Below, piece by piece: positions 19,511 to 27,843 of a stretch of DNA of 42,897 bases; position 1 is the stretch's first letter, and each line of letters begins with the position of its first letter. The translations under genes were made by a program, and so were the position numbers. Under the pieces are notes generated by a model. That model had not been told where the DNA came from and searched no databases. It saw only the letters and a program-made list of their open reading frames with translations. The DNA is from Candidatus Woesearchaeota archaeon CG10_big_fil_rev_8_21_14_0_10_33_12 (GTDB taxonomy: Archaea > Nanobdellota > Nanobdellia > Woesearchaeales > CG1-02-33-12): the NCBI GenBank assembly GCA_002762865.1, contig PCYE01000025.1, positions 1 to 42,897 on the forward strand, written 5' to 3'.

Positions 19511-20890
19511 ATGATAAATGAGTTAGGATACTTAGGTTTAGGAACAAGCAATAAAAGAAATGAAACCAGATGGGACCATCTTCAACTTAGAAAGTTAATG
19601 AATGAGAAATGGGAATCAATAAGAGAGTTCTATAAGAAATCACCAAAAGAGATTAATGACTTTCAATTTAAAAGAATAAAAGAATTAGTTAAACATGCCT
19701 ATGAAACAGTCGATTTGTACAAAGAAAAATATACTAAAGAGGGCTTTGAGCCAGAAGATTTTAAGACATGGAAAGATTTTCAGAAATTGCCAATTTTAAC
19801 AAAAGAGGAATTAATAGAAGGTTTTCCTGAAAAAACAATTAGTAAAGATTATGGAACAGAATTCACAACAAGAAGCTCTGGATCAAGTGGTAAATTTGTT
19901 ACTCTTGCTGTATCTCCTAAAGCAGTTTATATTGACACAATTCAGGGAGCAAGACAATTTTACTTTCAAAGTGGAGAAGAATATGATTCTACAGACTTAG
20001 CATTGTTTATTTATACTAGCCCTTGGTGGGTTTCTTCAATTGATAGCGAGTATCATAGTGAGTTCTTACCAACAACTACTCATGTTGAAGGTGCTATAAA
20101 AACAATCAAAGACTTAAGACCAAAAGTATTATCAACTTATCCTACCTACTTAAAAGAATTAATGAGTGCTGGAGCTGATCTTAAAGGTTCAGGAGTCAAC
20201 CTTGTTGTTATTCATTCAGAGCAGTCAACTGAAAAAGAAAGAAAAGAACTTTCAGATTTTTTCAAAGTAAAGGTATTAGATGAATTTAGTAGCGAAGAGC
20301 TTACACGGATTGCTTTGGAATGCCCATATAGAAAATACCATATTGAGGAGGATTCTTGTTATATTGAAGTTGTTGATCCACAAACAAAAAAAGTATTAGA
20401 TAATAACAGAAGAGGACTTATTATAGGTACAAATTTATTAAATGAGGCTACACCAATAATAAGGTATTCTCAAGGGGATATAGGAACAATTAAACAAGTA
20501 AACAACTGTATATGTGGAAGTAATTTTAGGCTGATTGAATCTCCGCAAGGGAGGTATATGGATTCTATTACTGTTGGAAATAAAGTTATTCCTGCAAGTT
20601 GTTTTATGGATTTAGCATACAATTGGTATTTAGAATTAGATGTGCCAATACATGGGTTAAAATACCAAATTGTTCAAAATAGGAAAGGAAACATTGATAC
20701 ATTTTTAGTTCAAGGAAAATTTGGATTGAGTCCTTCTCAAAAAAGGAGAATACAAGAAAGCTTTTACCAATTAGTTCCAAAAAGCATACAAGTTAAGGTT
20801 CATATAGTTAATGAAACACCTGTAAAAACTGGAATAAAATATAGGCCAATAATTTCATTAATAAATAAAAATTGTGAATCAGTAAAATGA
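19511..20890 (+). CDS. PaaK/CapK-like adenylate-forming enzyme
   Basis: FQFKRIKELVKHAYETVDLYKEKY...FQKLPILTKEEL...TTRSSGSSGKFVTL...LDEFSSEELTRIALEC...PIIRYSQGDIG: PaaK-family layout. Confidence 0.8.
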   Translation: MINELGYLGLGTSNKRNETRWDHLQLRKLMNEKWESIREFYKKSPKEINDFQFKRIKELVKHAYETVDLYKEKYTKEGFEPEDFKTWKDFQKLPILTKEELIEGFPEKTISKDYGTEFTTRSSGSSGKFVTLAVSPKAVYIDTIQGARQFYFQSGEEYDSTDLALFIYTSPWWVSSIDSEYHSEFLPTTTHVEGAIKTIKDLRPKVLSTYPTYLKELMSAGADLKGSGVNLVVIHSEQSTEKERKELSDFFKVKVLDEFSSEELTRIALECPYRKYHIEEDSCYIEVVDPQTKKVLDNNRRGLIIGTNLLNEATPIIRYSQGDIGTIKQVNNCICGSNFRLIESPQGRYMDSITVGNKVIPASCFMDLAYNWYLELDVPIHGLKYQIVQNRKGNIDTFLVQGKFGLSPSQKRRIQESFYQLVPKSIQVKVHIVNETPVKTGIKYRPIISLINKNCESVK

Positions 20891-22071
20891 TAAATGAATC
20901 TAAAGAAGCATTGGGACTTATTGAAAAAAAACTTAAAGAATTGAGAGATGAAGTACCTCCTCGGAACTTTAATCATAAAAAACCTGCTGAAGTTGAAATA
21001 AACCAATTTTGGTTTGAAAATAAAACTATAGATAGAATAATGGTTGTTTTAAGAGCAACAGGATGTAGTCATTATAAGTTGAAGCAAGGCTGTTCAATGT
21101 GTGCTCATTATAATGCAACTACTGAAACTCCTATCAGTGCAGAAGATTATATTACACAATGGAAAAACGTAGTTAATGGAAGTGAAATTGAAAAGAAAAC
21201 TGATTTTGATATTAATAATTATCCGGTGCTTTGCTTATATAATTTAGGAAGTTTCCTTAATCCCGAAGAAGTTCCAATTAAGGCAATGGAAGAAATATTT
21301 GCTTCAATTAATTCATTGCCAGGTATCAAAAAAACAATTATAGAATCTAGAGCAGAATATGTAAACCCAGAGGTACTTGAAAAAATAAGAAAGGTAAATA
21401 ATGGACTTATTGAGGTAGGAATTGGTCTTGAATCAATAAATGATGATGTAAGAGAATTATGCCATCATAAAAATATGCCTGATTTAGCTGTATTTTTAAA
21501 AGCAATTAAAACATTGCATCAATATGATTTTAAAGCTTTGACTTATGTTAACCAAAAACCATCTTTTTTAACTGAAAAAGAATCTATAGATGATGCTATA
21601 GAAACAACAATATTTGCATTTGACAATGGAACTGATGCTGTGTCTATTGAACCAACATCATTACAAGCAAATTCACTTACAGATTACCTATATAGGATAG
21701 GAATGTATAGGGTTCCTTGGTTATGGAGTGTTATTGAAGTTGTTAGAGGTATAACTGAAAAGGTAGGAAGTAATTTAGACTTAAGGATAGGGGGATATTT
21801 TGAGGAAGAAATTTTAAGTGGAAGTCAAGGAATTGCATCTGGAAGCGAAAGAAATGAATTATTTCCTTATACAACTTCTGGAAACTGTGCTAAGTGTAAT
21901 AATAGGATAATTGATGCAATAAAGAGATATAACAAAACTTATGATTCAAACATATTGTTTGATGAAAAACCATGTGAATCTTGCTTTTCTATTTGGAAAT
22001 CTACACTTACAGTTAATGATTCAAGAAGTATACCAAAAAGGATAATAGATTCCTTAGGAGGCATTAAATGA
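20887..22071 (+). CDS. radical SAM protein related to archaeosine synthase RaSEA/Elp3-type enzymes
   Basis: MVVLRATGCSHYKLKQGCSMCAHYN (Cx8Cx2C), GIGLESINDDVRE, C-terminal CAKC...CESC. Confidence 0.8.
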   Translation: MINESKEALGLIEKKLKELRDEVPPRNFNHKKPAEVEINQFWFENKTIDRIMVVLRATGCSHYKLKQGCSMCAHYNATTETPISAEDYITQWKNVVNGSEIEKKTDFDINNYPVLCLYNLGSFLNPEEVPIKAMEEIFASINSLPGIKKTIIESRAEYVNPEVLEKIRKVNNGLIEVGIGLESINDDVRELCHHKNMPDLAVFLKAIKTLHQYDFKALTYVNQKPSFLTEKESIDDAIETTIFAFDNGTDAVSIEPTSLQANSLTDYLYRIGMYRVPWLWSVIEVVRGITEKVGSNLDLRIGGYFEEEILSGSQGIASGSERNELFPYTTSGNCAKCNNRIIDAIKRYNKTYDSNILFDEKPCESCFSIWKSTLTVNDSRSIPKRIIDSLGGIK

Positions 22072-23156
22072 AGATTTCATATTTGTCTTGTGATATTTGT
22101 GGTTTCAAAGGAAAAAACCCTACAGAACACCAACACAAAGAATTAGAAATAGGAGGGGTTCCAATGAATATCTGGACTCTTGTTTATTCATTACCTAAAT
22201 CTTTGAAATTGAATGATTACTGTAAGGGAATTGCAAGATATAAAGAATATATTCCATTTGAGATAAGGGAAAATGTGGTAGATGAAGAATGTAACACCCC
22301 CATGATTAAACTAAAAGAAAATATTTTTTTAAAAGATGAGAGTCAAAATCCAACTCACAGTTTTAAAGATAGAGGCATAGTCATGTTAGTTTCTGATGCC
22401 TTAAAAGCAGGCAAGAAAAAAATAGCAATTCCATCAACAGGTAATGCAGCAATATCTCTTGGGTATTATGCAAATAAAGCAGGATTAGAATCAATTGTAT
22501 TTATTCCAGAAGACACTGCTTTGTCAAAGAAAGAGCAAATAAAAAAGCGTTCTACAATAATTTATGATAAAGATTTAGTCAAAAGTTATGAACATTTTTT
22601 TGATTTTTGTAGAACAGATGATTCTGTTTATAATGGGTTTCCAGTGACTAATCTTCCTTATGCGCAAGGTATAAAGACTATATCTTATGAAATATTTCTT
22701 CAGATGGGTGATGTACCAGAGTGGATTATTATTCCTGTAGGAAGCGGCGGCAATGTTGTGGCTCAATATAATGGATTTAAAGATTTAATAAATATGGGAT
22801 TAACTGATAAGATACCTAGGTTTGCAACTGTCCAAATCAAAGGCGCTGACCCAATAACATTAGGTTATCAAACAAAACAATATGATGATATAATCCTTAT
22901 TGAAGATTCAATAAAATCAAAAGCCGAAGCAATTGCATCGGATACTTGTTTTAATTATTTTAAGATTATGAGCATACTTAATGAAACGAGGGGGATTGCA
23001 ATTTCAGTTACTGATAAAGATATTGAAGAGAATCAACATGCACGTTGGCTTGAATTCTCTTCACAATCCATTTTTCCAGCCCTTGATATGCTTATAAACA
23101 ATACTAACAAGAAAGATACAATTGTTCTAGTAGGAACAGCAATAGATAGAGGGTGA
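22068..23156 (+). CDS. threonine-synthase-like PLP-dependent enzyme (fold type II)
   Basis: N-terminal CDIC; LKDESQNPTHSFKDRGIVMLV; PSTGNAAISLGYYANKAG; IPVGSGGNVVAQYNGF. Confidence 0.85.
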   Translation: MKISYLSCDICGFKGKNPTEHQHKELEIGGVPMNIWTLVYSLPKSLKLNDYCKGIARYKEYIPFEIRENVVDEECNTPMIKLKENIFLKDESQNPTHSFKDRGIVMLVSDALKAGKKKIAIPSTGNAAISLGYYANKAGLESIVFIPEDTALSKKEQIKKRSTIIYDKDLVKSYEHFFDFCRTDDSVYNGFPVTNLPYAQGIKTISYEIFLQMGDVPEWIIIPVGSGGNVVAQYNGFKDLINMGLTDKIPRFATVQIKGADPITLGYQTKQYDDIILIEDSIKSKAEAIASDTCFNYFKIMSILNETRGIAISVTDKDIEENQHARWLEFSSQSIFPALDMLINNTNKKDTIVLVGTAIDRG

Positions 23157-23160
23157 AAAC

Positions 23161-24186
23161 ATGATAAATAATAGAAAAAAACTTAGGATACATGTTCTTT
23201 ATGGAGGCAACTCGGCTGAAAGACCTGGTTCCATTCTTTCAGGTAAAACAATAGAATCTACATTACGCCGTGCAGGATATGAAAATGTGACAAGATATGA
23301 TATTACTTCAGACTCGGTTTTCAGTTTAGTTTCGAATAAACCTGATTTAGCATTTCTTACGTTCCATGGTGGAATGGGAGAGGATGGAACATTGCAAGCT
23401 CTTTTGGAATTGTTAAGGGTTCCATACACTTCCTCAGGGGTTTCTGCTAGTGCAATTTCTGCAGACAAAGTGTTGTTTAATCGTTTTGTTACTTCTTTAG
23501 GATATAATGCTCCAGACCAGTTTCTTATATCAAGCATAAACAAATTAGAAGAAAAAGACTGGGAATATCCCTTAATAATCAAACCGGTTAAACAAGGATG
23601 TTCTTATGGTGTTTTCCTAGTACAAAATCTTGATGAATTGAAAGAAAGGGCAAATTTTTCATTACAATTTGATGGTAGAATTGTAGTTGAGAAGTATATT
23701 GAGGGGAGGGAGTTTTCCGTTGGAATATTTGAATATCCAAAAACAAAACATCCAATAATTTTACCAATATCAGAAACAAAGTTGTCAAAAGGAATTTTGG
23801 ATTTTGAAACAAAATATCCTGGAGGAGAACATCTATATAAGACAATCATTCCAGCTGAATTAAGTGTTGAAGAAAGAGAACAGCTAGAAGATATGTGTAA
23901 AAATGTGTTTACTAAATTAGATTGTAGAGGTTATGTGAGGATGGATTTAAGATTAGATGTTAAAGGTCAATTTTATTTCTTAGAAAATAACACAATCCCT
24001 GGGATACTGAGTCCAACTGAAAGTGATATCCCAAAAATGTTAAATGTGATGGGAATTTCTTTAGAAAAATTTGTGGATATGATTGTTGAATCAACGCTTA
24101 TACACCATTACCAAAAGAAAAATGTGAATGTTCCAAGTGAAAAAGAAATGGTAAAGTACCTTGGACTAAAACTAGCAGAAGACTAA
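23161..24186 (+). CDS. D-alanine--D-alanine ligase-like ATP-grasp enzyme
   Basis: VLYGGNSAERPGSILSG, FHGGMGEDGTLQALLELLRVPYTSSGVSASAISADK, IIKPVKQGCSYGV, VVEKYIEGREFSVGIF, RMDLRLDVKGQFYFLENNTIPGI. Confidence 0.88.
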   Translation: MINNRKKLRIHVLYGGNSAERPGSILSGKTIESTLRRAGYENVTRYDITSDSVFSLVSNKPDLAFLTFHGGMGEDGTLQALLELLRVPYTSSGVSASAISADKVLFNRFVTSLGYNAPDQFLISSINKLEEKDWEYPLIIKPVKQGCSYGVFLVQNLDELKERANFSLQFDGRIVVEKYIEGREFSVGIFEYPKTKHPIILPISETKLSKGILDFETKYPGGEHLYKTIIPAELSVEEREQLEDMCKNVFTKLDCRGYVRMDLRLDVKGQFYFLENNTIPGILSPTESDIPKMLNVMGISLEKFVDMIVESTLIHHYQKKNVNVPSEKEMVKYLGLKLAED

Positions 24187-24277
24187 ATAAGATAAATTAT
24201 TAAAATAAAATGGATTGTGTATGACTAACTAAAATAAGTAAGATTTATATAATAGAAAGATTAAAGAAATCTGAAAC

Positions 24278-24916
24278 ATGATAATAAAAAATATACCTTT
24301 TATAAATGATAGAAAAGAAAAACAACCTTCTTGTCAGGGACCTCCTACTGTAATGATGGTTTTAAAATTTTTTAGCATTGATATACCTTATTCCAAATTA
24401 TATGAAAAAATTAAATACAAAAAAGGAAAATGGTTTTTTGAAACATATATTGTTGAATTATTGTTTTCTTTTGGAATTTCTTGTAAATACTATAGTGATA
24501 TGCAAATACGAAAAATTGAAAATAGTAAGAAGGAATTTAAAAAAGTAAGCAATCTTGAATTTAATGAGAAAAATAAAAAAAAGATAGATATTCCTCGCTA
24601 TGATTCTGGTATTGTATTTGTATTAAATAATAAACTTTTCGAAAAAAGAAAGATTGATATCAACTTCCTAATTGAACAACTTAAAAAAAGAAAACTTGTT
24701 ATAGCTACAATCAATAGAAATAAATTAACAGGAAATAAGGGTTATAAAGGACATTTTATTCTTATTAAAGGTTTTGATAATAAAAATATTATATGTAATG
24801 ATTGCTATTTAGGTGAAAATATAAAAATACCAATAAATAAATTTAAAGATTCCTTTTATTACCCATCTAATCAGAAAAAGACACATCACATTGTTGTAAT
24901 TGATATTTTAAGTTAA
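24278..24916 (+). CDS. peptidase C39-like cysteine peptidase-fold protein
   Basis: NIPFINDRKEKQPSCQGPPTVMMVLKFF (Cys), GHFILIKGFDNKNIICNDCYLG (His/Asn-Asp). Own TATA box TTTATATA 27 nt upstream. Confidence 0.6.
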   Translation: MIIKNIPFINDRKEKQPSCQGPPTVMMVLKFFSIDIPYSKLYEKIKYKKGKWFFETYIVELLFSFGISCKYYSDMQIRKIENSKKEFKKVSNLEFNEKNKKKIDIPRYDSGIVFVLNNKLFEKRKIDINFLIEQLKKRKLVIATINRNKLTGNKGYKGHFILIKGFDNKNIICNDCYLGENIKIPINKFKDSFYYPSNQKKTHHIVVIDILS

Positions 24917-24921
24917 ATAAT

Positions 24922-24994
24922 TAGCCCCGCACGGATTCGAACCGTGGTCACAAGGTCCAGAGCCTTGTATGATTGGCCACTACACTACGGGGCT
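24922..24994 (-). tRNA. tRNA-Gln (CTG)
   Basis: Reverse complement AGCCCCGTAGTGTAGTGGCCAATCATACAAGGCTCTGGACCTTGTGACCACGGTTCGAATCCGTGCGGGGCT(A); anticodon stem CAAGG CTCTGGA CCTTG. Confidence 0.95.
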
Positions 24995-25070
24995 GTAAAC
25001 AGGAGGAAAAGGCCTGTTTTTAAAAAGTTTTCCAAAAGCATTAAATATCCTGCTATTTTCTATATTTTAT

Positions 25071-25673
25071 ATGAAAAAAATAGGGGCTGGCGCAGAGGCC
25101 TTAATCTACCTTGATAAGAAAGAAGTTGTAAAAGAAAGGATAAAAAAGAGCTACCGTTTAAAGCAGATAGATGAAAAGCTAAGGAAGTTCAGGACAAGAA
25201 GAGAAGCAAAAGTCCTTGAAAAGCTTCATTCAATTGGTTTCCCAATACCAAAACTGATTCTTTCAGATGACAAAAAGATGCTCATAAAAATGGAATTCCT
25301 TAAAGGAAAAAAGCTTAGGGATATTTTAAACAAAAAAAACTGCGAAAAGCTTTGCAGAGAGATTGGGGAGGAGGTCGCAACATTACACAAAAAGGGCATA
25401 ATTCATGGAGACTTAACAACGTCAAACATGATTCTTAAAGATAAAATTTATTTTATTGACTTTGGACTAAGCTTTTTCTCAGATAAAATAGAGGATAAGG
25501 CTGTTGATATTCACCTTTTAAGGCAGGCCCTTGAATCAAAACATCATGAAATCTTTAAAAAATCATTTAAAGCTATGTTAGCAGGGTATAAAATAAAAAA
25601 CCCTGATTACAATACCATAATTAAAAGACTTGAAAAAGTAGAAGCAAGGGGAAGATACAAAGGAAAATCTTAA
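25071..25673 (+). CDS. bud32: Bud32/KEOPS-type protein kinase
   Basis: GAGAEALIYLDKKEVVKERIKKSYRLKQIDEKLRKFRTRREAKVLEKL...GIIHGDLTTSNMILKDKIYFIDFGLSF. Confidence 0.93.
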   Translation: MKKIGAGAEALIYLDKKEVVKERIKKSYRLKQIDEKLRKFRTRREAKVLEKLHSIGFPIPKLILSDDKKMLIKMEFLKGKKLRDILNKKNCEKLCREIGEEVATLHKKGIIHGDLTTSNMILKDKIYFIDFGLSFFSDKIEDKAVDIHLLRQALESKHHEIFKKSFKAMLAGYKIKNPDYNTIIKRLEKVEARGRYKGKS

Positions 25674-25716
25674 AATCAAAAGGTTTTTATACTGAAAATT
25701 AAACTAATAATAAAAA

Positions 25717-26970
25717 ATGGGTGTTATTTCAGATACGCTAAAGAAACTTAGTGGAAAAAGGCTTGGAAAAATAGAAAAAAAGTGGGTGTTTGATGCTTCT
25801 TCTTCTATATCATCAAGCCCAATAGCTGCAGAAATAACTAAAGGGCAGGTAGGCATTGTATTTGGCACACAAGATGGAAAAATGTATATGCTTGATGCTG
25901 ATGCCCAAATAAAATGGTTCTATTCAATCCAGGAAAAGATTGGTGAAATACAGCAGATGTTTCTTGATGAAGAAACTGCAAAAAGCATTTATGCCTCACC
26001 AAAACTTGCTGATATAAACAAAGACGGCAAGAAAGAAGTTCTTTTTGGCTCTGATATCGGAAAATTCTATGCTTTAAGCTCATTAGGAAAGCTTTTATGG
26101 GACTTCAGGACAGATGGAGAAATAAGGTCATCTGCCCTTGTGCAGGATAATATGATTATATTTGGCTCTAATGACAAAAATCTTTATGCCCTAAATTTAA
26201 AAGGAAAACTTTTATGGAAATTTAAGGCAGACTCAGGAATTGAATCAAGCCCAGCTGTATTGAAAGGCAAAAAAACTCAGATAATATTTGGCTCTAATGA
26301 TGGCAAAATTTATTCCTTAGATACAAAAGGAAAGTTGTTATGGCAATTCAAAACAAATGGCAAAATAACAGCAAAACCAGCAATAGGGGATATTTATGCT
26401 AATAAAAAAAATTATATTGTTATTGGATCTGCTGATAACAACATTTATGCCTTAAATGAGAATGGCAAACTTGAATGGCTCTATGAAACCGAGGGCAGAA
26501 TATGCTCAAAAGTATGTTTGGCAGATATTAACAATGACAAAAAGCTTGAGATAATCTTTGGATCATGTGACGATAATATATACTGCTTGTCATGCAATGG
26601 AAGCAAAATATGGAGTTATGAAACAGACTTTTGGGTTGTTGCAACTCCATTAATACTTGATATAGATAATGATGGAAAACTAGAGGTTATTGCTGGCTCT
26701 TATGACAACTCTGTTTATGTTCTTGATGCAGAAGGTACATTCCTTCTTGATTACATGCCAGGAGTTTCAGTAGTGACCCAACAGCCTGGCCATTATCATG
26801 ATTTAATAACCGCAGAACCAGGGGAATATGTGGGGAAAAAACTTTGGGAATATAAAACAGAAGGGATGATAATTGGCTCTACATTTATTACAAACAATAA
26901 AAAACAAAAAGAGATGATTATTGGAATAAAAGAAGGAAAACTGGATAATCTCACTTATAAAAAAGATTAA
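25717..26970 (+). CDS. PQQ-like beta-propeller repeat protein
   Basis: Repeated blade motif IIFGSNDGKIYSLDTKGKLLWQFKTNGKI. Confidence 0.85.
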   Translation: MGVISDTLKKLSGKRLGKIEKKWVFDASSSISSSPIAAEITKGQVGIVFGTQDGKMYMLDADAQIKWFYSIQEKIGEIQQMFLDEETAKSIYASPKLADINKDGKKEVLFGSDIGKFYALSSLGKLLWDFRTDGEIRSSALVQDNMIIFGSNDKNLYALNLKGKLLWKFKADSGIESSPAVLKGKKTQIIFGSNDGKIYSLDTKGKLLWQFKTNGKITAKPAIGDIYANKKNYIVIGSADNNIYALNENGKLEWLYETEGRICSKVCLADINNDKKLEIIFGSCDDNIYCLSCNGSKIWSYETDFWVVATPLILDIDNDGKLEVIAGSYDNSVYVLDAEGTFLLDYMPGVSVVTQQPGHYHDLITAEPGEYVGKKLWEYKTEGMIIGSTFITNNKKQKEMIIGIKEGKLDNLTYKKD

Positions 26971-27794
26971 TGGAGGGAAAAATGGTTAAGGAATTAAAAA
27001 AAAATCAGGAGTTAAAGAGAATTAAGGTCTATATAAATGGTTTTGATGAGCAACTGCAGGGTGGTGTTCCAGAGGGATATGTCACACTAATTTGCGGTAC
27101 AGCTGGAACAATGAAAACCAGTATAGCCTTTAATGTCCTATACAATGAGGCACTGGATGGAAAAACAGGATTATATGTTTCACTTGAGCAGTCAGCTAAA
27201 TCTCTGTTGGAGCATGCAGAAAAAATGGGGTATGACCTTTCAAAAATAAACCTTGTTGTTATGTCAGATATAGCAAAACTAAAGGCAACTATCCAGGATA
27301 TTAAATCAGCAAAGGGTGGATCATTAGTTATCTCAGATTTGGGTGCAATAAGAAAGCAGATAAAAGAAACTAAAATTGGGCCTAGCGGTGACTGGCTGAA
27401 TGTTATAAAGAATATAATAAAAAAGCTTAAAGCAGAGGCAAAATGTGATTTGTTTGTCCTTGATTCTTTATCTGCATTATACGTTTTGTCAAGCTTTGAT
27501 GACCCGAGAACAAAACTGTTCTATATATTTGAGTTTTTGAGGGATGCTGAATTAACAACTTTTTTGATTTCTGAGATGCCTCTTGACAAAAGCAGGTATA
27601 GCGAGTATGAGGTTGAGGATTATCTGGCAGATGGAATAATTCTCTTGCAGCATACAGAGAGATTTAGAAAAGTTATAAGGGAAATATCAATTGTTAAGAT
27701 GAGATCCACTGACTGCAATACAGATGTTTTCACTCTTGAATACAAGAATAAGAAATTCTATGCCTTGCAGGGAGGAAAACCTCCTTTAGTGTAA
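26970..27794 (+). CDS. KaiC/RecA-like ATPase
   Basis: INGFDEQLQGGVPEGYVTLICGTAGTMKTSIAFNVLYNEAL (Walker A), DLFVLDSLSALYVL (Walker B-like). Confidence 0.85.
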   Translation: MEGKMVKELKKNQELKRIKVYINGFDEQLQGGVPEGYVTLICGTAGTMKTSIAFNVLYNEALDGKTGLYVSLEQSAKSLLEHAEKMGYDLSKINLVVMSDIAKLKATIQDIKSAKGGSLVISDLGAIRKQIKETKIGPSGDWLNVIKNIIKKLKAEAKCDLFVLDSLSALYVLSSFDDPRTKLFYIFEFLRDAELTTFLISEMPLDKSRYSEYEVEDYLADGIILLQHTERFRKVIREISIVKMRSTDCNTDVFTLEYKNKKFYALQGGKPPLV

Positions 27795-27843
27795 TTCAGG
27801 ATTTTTCGAAAACAATAAATAGTCATGTATAATTTATATTCCT

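Larger units (their letters stand above)
13649..24937. mobile_element. putative genomic island inserted at the 3' end of tRNA-Gln(CTG)
   Basis: Perfect 16-bp direct repeat TAGCCCCGCACGGATT at 13649-13664 and 24922-24937. The right copy is the 3' end of an intact minus-strand tRNA; accessory gene content lies between housekeeping genes. No integrase recognised. Confidence 0.7.

Noticed and set aside
19511-20890. Operon as a phenylacetate degradation or capsule gene group
   Set aside because: Only one PaaK/CapK-like gene and no other paa or polysaccharide genes nearby; neighbours are amino-acid or peptide-type enzymes.
13649-24937. Island as an integrated virus or plasmid
   Set aside because: No recognised integrase, capsid, replication or packaging genes; only the boundary repeat supports mobility.
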